Origin: Candidatus Firestoneibacteriota bacterium
Lineage (GTDB): Bacteria; Oederibacteriota; JAAXVQ01
NCBI GenBank assembly: GCA_013335425.1
Contig: JAAXVQ010000039.1
Coordinates: forward strand, 1-10,704
Length of the DNA: 10,704 bases
Direction: 5' to 3'
This document shows, piece by piece, positions 6,301-10,704 of the stretch; within the stretch, counting starts at the first letter, position 1, and each line of letters starts with the position of its first letter. Under the pieces are notes generated by a model. It saw only the letters and a program-made list of their open reading frames with translations. It made no database searches and was not told the DNA's origin. A program made the position numbers and the translations under genes.

Positions 6301-7926
6301 TTACGGCATTTTCCAGGTAACACCCAGCATGGTGGTGAGATTTTGATTCTTGTCCTGGGTGGCGTCCCCGGTGGTGACGGGCTTATCCAGCATGGTCCAT
6401 CCCGGCGGACTGTTTAAAGTCCGCTCGCCTTTGACGGTTAGGTCAAAGGTAAACGGCCCCTCATCGAGTCCCAAACCGAAACTTAAACCTGCGACCTCCG
6501 TGGCGTGCGTGATTAAGCTCGCCTTCTCGGTGGCGGTATCGACGGTAGTACCGTGGCTTTGATAAGAGATCTTCAGGCTGGAAAAGCCCAAACGCAGCAC
6601 CAAGTTTTCGATCAGCGCATATTGGGCGCCGAAGGCGACGCGGGTAAAGCCGGAATCAGCGATGATTTCCGCGTCGGGCAACGCACCGAACGGTTGGTCC
6701 TGCCGGCTCTTGGAGGAGCCCAAATGATATTCCATGGTAATCAGGGAACGTTCGGCAGGCACAAACGCCACCCCGATGCCGATGGACGAGGAAACCGTTT
6801 CAATAAGAGGTTGGGTGTAAAGCCCGTCCGTGCCCAGCAGCAGCAGTCGACCGGTGGGGTAGGGATGGTCGAAGCCGCGGTTGTTGAACGCCACGCCGAA
6901 ACGCAAGTCGTCGTTGTGCACCATGGGCAGACGGACCCGGAAGGAAAGTTCGTAGTCCAGGTTGTCGAGGTTCATGCTCAGATGGTCGGCTTCACCCGGA
7001 AGCCCATCCTCGGCCAGCGAATGGAACCATTGTTGGTTTCTATATCCCGCCACCAGCGCCACTTCCATGACCGATTGAAAAGAATACACGCCTTCAAATT
7101 CCGCCTGCCAGGGTAATGTCCGGCCGTCAAATTGGGAATTGGGGAGCGCGCCGGCCAAATCGGTCGGTTGAAACAGGGTGCGTTCGTTTTGGCGTTCGCC
7201 TCGGGCCAGGACCCCCAAGTCGAGAAAGTCCTGCGCGTCAAAAAGGGACTCGGTGCGACAAACCGCGCCGAATTCGGCACCGAAGGCACCTGCAGTGCGT
7301 TGGTAGTTTAGGAACAGGGAAGGCCAATCCGTGATGCCGGGACGCCAATCTGGTTCTTGCCAGCCGCTTTCCCAGGCAGCAGAACCGGAGATGCCGGCAC
7401 CCAGGGCCACGTGGGGGTCCAACAGCCACGAGGAACGGATCGTGCCGCCGCCGGATTGTTCGCGAAACGTGTTCCCCGAATCCGTAGAGGTGCGCTGGGT
7501 AAAGGAACCCTCGGGTATGAGCTGCAGGGTGACCTCGTCATTTAAAGACAGCAGGGCGCCGCCGTAGCCTCCGGGCTGGTCCTGATTCAAACCGGAAATC
7601 CAAGCCAGGGATTGGCGGGTATAAATCGTGGAGGGTGTCAGGGAGTTGCCGAAGGGGTCGACGTTGGTCCCGCTGCCGTCAGCGCCGGTGGCAAACTCGG
7701 CGATGCGTTGATGCGGTTCCAAAGTGAAGCTCAGGTCCATACGGTTTTTCTTGGCGACAAAAGCTGCCCCGGCCGGGTTGCCGAGGTTGAAAAGATTTAA
7801 CCGGGTGTTGTCTTCCTCGATGGCCAAGGTCGCCTGACCCAAGCCTTGCACCACCGCGTCCTGAGCCCAGGAAACGCCGCTTAAAGCCAAACAGGTCAAC
7901 AAGGCAGCAGACGAAATAAAACGCAT
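6301..7926 (-). CDS. Predicted outer-membrane beta-barrel protein (FadL/PorV-like N-terminal motif)
   Basis: The 541-residue product begins with a clear signal peptide: Met-Arg, a hydrophobic core (ISSAALLTCLALSGVS), and a likely cleavage after Ser-Trp-Ala at residue 21. The mature N-terminus contains EEDNTRLNLFNLGNPAGAAF, resembling the NPAG hatch or early strand motif of FadL, PorV and related barrels. The rest alternates hydrophobic and polar residues in short segments with many Gly, Asn, Asp and aromatic residues, as in large beta-barrels. The C-terminus MLGVTWKMP is strand-like but lacks a terminal Phe. The barrel call implies a Gram-negative envelope. It is the only minus-strand gene. 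AGAGGAG (7939-7945 read on the minus strand) is 12 bases before the start, rather far, below a strong promoter. Substrate or partner cannot be told; FadL-type lipid uptake and PorV-type secretion roles are both possible. Confidence 0.72.
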   Translation of the reverse strand: MRFISSAALLTCLALSGVSWAQDAVVQGLGQATLAIEEDNTRLNLFNLGNPAGAAFVAKKNRMDLSFTLEPHQRIAEFATGADGSGTNVDPFGNSLTPSTIYTRQSLAWISGLNQDQPGGYGGALLSLNDEVTLQLIPEGSFTQRTSTDSGNTFREQSGGGTIRSSWLLDPHVALGAGISGSAAWESGWQEPDWRPGITDWPSLFLNYQRTAGAFGAEFGAVCRTESLFDAQDFLDLGVLARGERQNERTLFQPTDLAGALPNSQFDGRTLPWQAEFEGVYSFQSVMEVALVAGYRNQQWFHSLAEDGLPGEADHLSMNLDNLDYELSFRVRLPMVHNDDLRFGVAFNNRGFDHPYPTGRLLLLGTDGLYTQPLIETVSSSIGIGVAFVPAERSLITMEYHLGSSKSRQDQPFGALPDAEIIADSGFTRVAFGAQYALIENLVLRLGFSSLKISYQSHGTTVDTATEKASLITHATEVAGLSFGLGLDEGPFTFDLTVKGERTLNSPPGWTMLDKPVTTGDATQDKNQNLTTMLGVTWKMP

Positions 7927-7966
7927 ATAAATACAGGACTCCTCTGGTAACTGGACTGAATTGCCG

Positions 7967-7996
7967 ATGATACCCTTGGGTTTGAGGGATTGTCAA
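7967..7996 (-). promoter_or_regulatory. Sigma-70-type promoter for the minus-strand outer-membrane protein gene
   Basis: On the minus strand TTGACA (7991-7996) and TATCAT (7967-7972) are separated by 18 bases. The -35 is a perfect consensus match. Transcription would start near 7960, about 35 bases before the start codon. Confidence 0.7.
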
Positions 7997-8009
7997 GCGT
8001 TCACTTGAC
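7992..8009. promoter_or_regulatory. Inverted repeat formed by two divergent -35 boxes
   Basis: GTCAAG (7992-7997) and CTTGAC (8004-8009) form a 6-bp inverted repeat with a 6-base centre. Each arm is also most of a -35 box of the divergent promoters, so the symmetry may simply reflect the promoters. An operator bound by a dimeric regulator here would block both. I cannot tell which from one sequence. Confidence 0.45.
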
Positions 8010-8034
8010 GTCCTTGGGAGTTTTTTGTTATAGT
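8005..8034 (+). promoter_or_regulatory. Sigma-70-type promoter for the aroB operon
   Basis: TTGACG (8005-8010) and TATAGT (8029-8034) are separated by 18 bases. Each hexamer differs from the consensus at one position. Transcription would begin near 8041. That would put the upstream in-frame ATG at 8066 close to the 5' end without a ribosome site, which agrees with the aroB start at 8111. Confidence 0.72.
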
Positions 8035-8093
8035 TCCCCAACGAATCTGGATTTTTTCCGGACCCATGGGTTTTACCGAGCTGGGCAGAACCC

Positions 8094-8101
8094 AAGAAGG
8101 A
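8094..8101 (+). promoter_or_regulatory. Shine-Dalgarno site fixing the aroB start
   Basis: AAGAAGGA ends 9 bases before the ATG at 8111. The alternative ATG at 8066, which would add 15 residues, has no purine-rich site at a suitable distance. Confidence 0.75.
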
Positions 8102-8110
8102 CGTTTCCCT

Positions 8111-9238
8111 ATGCCCCAAGTGTGGGTGCGGTTTCATGACCAGAGGGATTACCCCATCATCATCGAGCCCGGCATACTGCCGTCGGTCGGTGCTTGGGCG
8201 CGGCGCCGGACAACCGGACGCACGGCCTTGATTGTCACCCATCCGCGTTTGCTGCGTCTTTTCGGCCCGGCCGTGAAGGGCTCTTTGCAGGCCGCCGGTT
8301 TTTCCGTGCACGTCCAGTGCGTCCCCGAAGGTGAAAAAACCAAATCTTTGGAAACGCTCAACCGGGTTATTGGCGTCATGCTGCAAGCGCGCCTGGATCG
8401 GCGCACGCTGGTAGTGGCTCTGGGCGGGGGTGTGATCGGCGATTTGGCGGGTTTGGTGGCCGCGACCTTCATGCGGGGCGTAGATTTTATCCAGCTTCCG
8501 ACCACGTTGCTGGCCCAGGTAGATTCTTCCATCGGCGGCAAGGTGGCCGTAAACCATGCCCTGGGCAAAAACATGATCGGCGCGTTTCATCAGCCGCGTC
8601 TTGTTTTGATAGACCCGCTGGTTTTAAAAACATTGCCCCTGCGGCAATTTCGTTCAGGTTTGGCGGAAGTGATTAAGTCTGCCGCCATTGCCGATGATAA
8701 GCTCTTTTCGTTTTTGGAACGACAAATGCCGGAAATTCTGAAGAAAAACAGCAAAATTCTAACCCAGATTATCCAAAAAACCTGCGCCATCAAGGCCCGA
8801 ATTGTGGCGCAGGACGAAAAAGAAGGCGGTTTGCGGGCGATTTTAAACTATGGCCATACCGTGGGACACGCCTTGGAAGCCTATCATCATTATAATAAGA
8901 CATATTTACATGGGGAGGCCGTTTCCCTGGGCATGCTGGCGGCTGTCCGGTTGGCCGTGTCCGCCGGGGTGGCGGATATCCGGACACAACAGCGTCAGGA
9001 ACAAATACTTCGTCAGGCTGGGCTTCCGGGCCAAGGTCAAGGCGAGAAAATCGAAGAAATAATTAATCTCATGAAATTTGACAAAAAAGCTAAAGACGGG
9101 AACCTGAATTTTGTATTGACACCCAAAATTGGCCATGCTAGGATATCGAATAAATTGACGCCTTTTTCCGTACGCCGGGCGATAAAAACCGTTGTCTCGG
9201 GTAGCCGGACGGCGGAGGGTAACAATGGCCAAAGATGA
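8111..9238 (+). CDS. aroB: 3-dehydroquinate synthase
   Basis: AroB converts DAHP to 3-dehydroquinate, the second step of the shikimate pathway to aromatic amino acids, using NAD and a divalent metal. The 375-residue product has the NAD-binding GGGVIGD (105-111) followed by ATFMRG, the DSSIGGKVAVNH segment from D138, and GKNMIGAFHQP. The metal ligands are recognisable as E186 (GLAEVIK), H249 (NYGHTVGHALEA) and H267 (LHGEAVSLGM). All key residues are present, so the enzyme should be active. Composition drifts to higher AT in the second half of the gene, from about 8690. Its end overlaps the next gene by 14 bases, indicating one transcript. No other aromatic-pathway gene is in the window. Transcription probably starts at the promoter at 8005-8034. 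Confidence 0.97.
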   Translation: MPQVWVRFHDQRDYPIIIEPGILPSVGAWARRRTTGRTALIVTHPRLLRLFGPAVKGSLQAAGFSVHVQCVPEGEKTKSLETLNRVIGVMLQARLDRRTLVVALGGGVIGDLAGLVAATFMRGVDFIQLPTTLLAQVDSSIGGKVAVNHALGKNMIGAFHQPRLVLIDPLVLKTLPLRQFRSGLAEVIKSAAIADDKLFSFLERQMPEILKKNSKILTQIIQKTCAIKARIVAQDEKEGGLRAILNYGHTVGHALEAYHHYNKTYLHGEAVSLGMLAAVRLAVSAGVADIRTQQRQEQILRQAGLPGQGQGEKIEEIINLMKFDKKAKDGNLNFVLTPKIGHARISNKLTPFSVRRAIKTVVSGSRTAEGNNGQR

Positions 9239-10490
9239 TTCCGGTTTTGCGGAAATTGAAGAATATACCAGAAAATTAACACAAAACCCAGAATCTTTGG
9301 TTTTTGTTTCTTTAGCCGAGGCTTATCGCAAAAGCGGCATGTTGGATGAAGCCGTTGAAACCTGCCTGAAAGGCCTGCAGGTACATCCAACCTATATGAG
9401 CGCCCACATGATCCTGGGTCGGGCGTATTTGGAAAAGGGAAGTTTTGAGGAAGCGGCCACGGAATTCACCAAAGTGGCAGGCGCCGATATTAACAACATC
9501 ATGGCACATTCCCTGTTGGGGCAGACGTTCGTCAAACAGGGTAAATTTACCAACGCCATTGAAGAATATCAAAAAGTTCTAACGCTCAACCCGGATGACA
9601 CCACCGCTCAGCAGATGCTCAAGCAGGCCTTGGAGCAGGCTAAGCACAACAGCCCGTCGGCACGGCCGGAAGAACCAGTTCCGCCGTCAGCGCCTGCGGC
9701 CCAGGTTTTGGACACGAAAAAAGAATTGTCCCAGGCCGAAGCGTTTACCCAGCAGGGCGATGTCGACAATGCCATCAAGATCTATCGCTTGATCTTGGAG
9801 TCGGACCCGGAAAATTTAGTGGTCCGGCAACGGTTGAAGGATTTGGAACTTCGGAAAGTTCAAGCCGGCACGGAAAGACACGCTCCGGAGCGGGGGAAAC
9901 CCGAGAATCTAGGCAGTTTCCGCGACAACGACAAGATTACTTCGGATGATATTCTTTCGGTTATGAAGGATACGGTTCCGAAACCGCCGGAAAAAAACAA
10001 ACCGGCGGCACCGTCTGCGGCGGAACTCAAGCCCGCAGTTCCGGCAGCACCGCCTGCGGCAGAAATCAAACCGGCGGCGTCGGCGGCACCTGCACCGGTG
10101 GTTGAACCCAAGCCGGCTAAAACTGCCGAAGAACCGGCGGCGGTTTCGGCGGACGTTACGACGGCCTTGAACAAGCTGGTGGCTACGGACGGCATCGTGG
10201 GCACTTTGCTTATCGACGAGCAGGGCGCGTTTTTAAACAGCACGTTTAAAAGCAAACTGGATGTCGCGGAAGTGTCCAAAACCGCGGCCGTGATTTTTGA
10301 AAAAACCGACCGGGCCGTACAAGCCATGCAATACGGCAAGCAGGTCAAACAGATTTTGATCACCGGCGAGCACGGACAGATCTTTTTCAACAAGTTCGGC
10401 CATCGGATTCTGGTTGTGCAGGCCGACGAGAACATCAACATCGGCAAGATGCGTTTGGCCATGAGCGACGTCAACAAGGTTTTGCGCTGA
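9225..10490 (+). CDS. TPR protein with C-terminal roadblock/LC7 domain
   Basis: The 421-residue product joins three parts. Tetratricopeptide repeats run from about residue 22 to 123 (three consecutive units, with patterns such as LAEAYRKSGMLDEAVETCLKGL), with a further TPR-like unit at about 167-200. A Pro/Ala/Lys-rich linker spans about 250-308 and contains imperfect internal repeats (AAELKPAVPAAPP, AAEIKPAASAAPA). A roadblock/LC7-type domain fills about 310-419 (LNKLVATDGIVGTLLIDEQG to the C-terminus). Roadblock proteins such as MglB dimerise and act on Ras-like GTPases; TPRs bind partner proteins. No signal peptide or membrane segment is seen, so it is probably cytoplasmic. GGAGGG (9214-9219) is 5 bases before the ATG, within the end of aroB. 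A second roadblock gene follows after 40 bases. Domain calls are good; the pathway is unknown. Confidence 0.85.
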   Translation: MAKDDSGFAEIEEYTRKLTQNPESLVFVSLAEAYRKSGMLDEAVETCLKGLQVHPTYMSAHMILGRAYLEKGSFEEAATEFTKVAGADINNIMAHSLLGQTFVKQGKFTNAIEEYQKVLTLNPDDTTAQQMLKQALEQAKHNSPSARPEEPVPPSAPAAQVLDTKKELSQAEAFTQQGDVDNAIKIYRLILESDPENLVVRQRLKDLELRKVQAGTERHAPERGKPENLGSFRDNDKITSDDILSVMKDTVPKPPEKNKPAAPSAAELKPAVPAAPPAAEIKPAASAAPAPVVEPKPAKTAEEPAAVSADVTTALNKLVATDGIVGTLLIDEQGAFLNSTFKSKLDVAEVSKTAAVIFEKTDRAVQAMQYGKQVKQILITGEHGQIFFNKFGHRILVVQADENINIGKMRLAMSDVNKVLR

Positions 10491-10530
10491 ACCTAAAGCG
10501 CGTGACGGGCTGGGATGCACGGGTGAATCT

Positions 10531-10704
10531 ATGGATTTTAAACCACTGCTAAACGAGATCGTCAACACCGTGGATGGCGCCATCGGAGCCGGGTTGGTGG
10601 GCACCGACGGCATTGTTATTGACCAGGTGTCGACCAAAGGCGTATTCGACATCAGCGCGGTCGGCGCGGAGTATGCCACGATCATTAAAAACGCTAAAAA
10701 AGCC
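10531..10704 (+). CDS. Roadblock/LC7 domain protein, N-terminal part
   Basis: The frame is open from the ATG at 10531 to the window end, giving 58 residues of a gene that continues to the right. The text (LLNEIVNTVDGAIGAGLVGTDG) matches the first helix and strands of a roadblock/LC7 domain. It resembles the start of the C-terminal domain of the preceding gene (LNKLVATDGIVGTLLIDEQG), so the two may be paralogous and might form mixed dimers. In MglB-type systems such a protein is the activator or exchange factor of an MglA GTPase, and an mglA-like gene could lie just beyond the window. The ribosome site is weak: GGTGA at 10522-10526, 4 bases before the ATG. Translation may depend on the upstream gene, which ends 40 bases earlier. 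Confidence 0.85.
   Translation, partial: MDFKPLLNEIVNTVDGAIGAGLVGTDGIVIDQVSTKGVFDISAVGAEYATIIKNAKKA

Noticed and set aside
6553..7116. 187-codon + strand open frame opposite the outer-membrane protein gene
   Set aside because: The minus strand has the signal peptide, promoter, ribosome site and barrel-like pattern. This frame has no recognisable domain.
6301..7926. Lipoprotein signal (Cys12) in the outer-membrane protein
   Set aside because: Leu-Leu-Thr-Cys is a poor lipobox with Thr at -1, and the hydrophobic core continues past the cysteine to a good Ser-Trp-Ala signal peptidase I site.
8066..8110. Longer AroB starting at the ATG at 8066
   Set aside because: There is no ribosome site before it, the 15 extra residues (MGFTELGRTQEGRFP) are not AroB-like, and the ATG at 8111 has a good site.
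7679..8590. 303-codon minus-strand open frame spanning the divergent promoter region
   Set aside because: It runs antisense through aroB, across two strong promoters, and into another frame of the outer-membrane protein gene. It has no ribosome site or family match.

Overview
The window looks like chromosomal core-gene territory from a Gram-negative (diderm) bacterium. It is mostly GC-rich and densely packed, with nearly all genes on the + strand. Two signals point in different directions. The order pepP/pepQ-like, efp, accB, accC, asp23-like, amaP-like resembles the Firmicutes yqhT-efp-accB-accC-yqhY block. In contrast, the single minus-strand gene encodes a secreted, predicted outer-membrane beta-barrel protein, and the right end carries TPR and roadblock/LC7 proteins. 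This mix would fit an uncultured diderm phylum such as Omnitrophota or Elusimicrobiota, but that placement is inference and was not tested.

Layout. (1) 1-4068: the end of an M24 metallopeptidase, then elongation factor P, the biotin carrier and biotin carboxylase subunits of acetyl-CoA carboxylase, an Asp23/Gls24 protein and an AmaP-type membrane anchor, all co-directional and closely spaced. (2) 4069-4314: a 246-base gap holding an unexplained 121-base structure with 20-bp perfect arms enclosing two smaller hairpins. (3) 4315-6053: a two-gene thiamine pyrimidine operon, a stand-alone ThiD2-type HMP-P kinase overlapping a short-form ThiC by 4 bases. (4) 6050-6292: a tandem array of 72-bp units, each a GC-rich palindrome plus an invariant AT-rich 44-bp segment. 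It fills the space between two convergent genes. (5) 6301-7926 (-): the predicted outer-membrane protein. (6) 7927-8110: a compact divergent promoter region with back-to-back -35 boxes. (7) 8111-10704: aroB overlapping a TPR-roadblock fusion, followed by a second, truncated roadblock gene.

How they fit together. The first operon combines translation (EF-P), the first step of fatty-acid synthesis (AccB/AccC) and an envelope-associated Asp23/AmaP pair. The thiamine operon makes HMP-P and phosphorylates it to HMP-PP. The last operon couples shikimate-pathway entry (AroB) to proteins of the kind that regulate Ras-like MglA GTPases. No stretch longer than 300 bases lacks a gene. I saw no tRNA, rRNA, CRISPR array, transposase or phage gene. 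The most unusual material is non-coding: the 4114-4234 structure and the 6050-6292 array.
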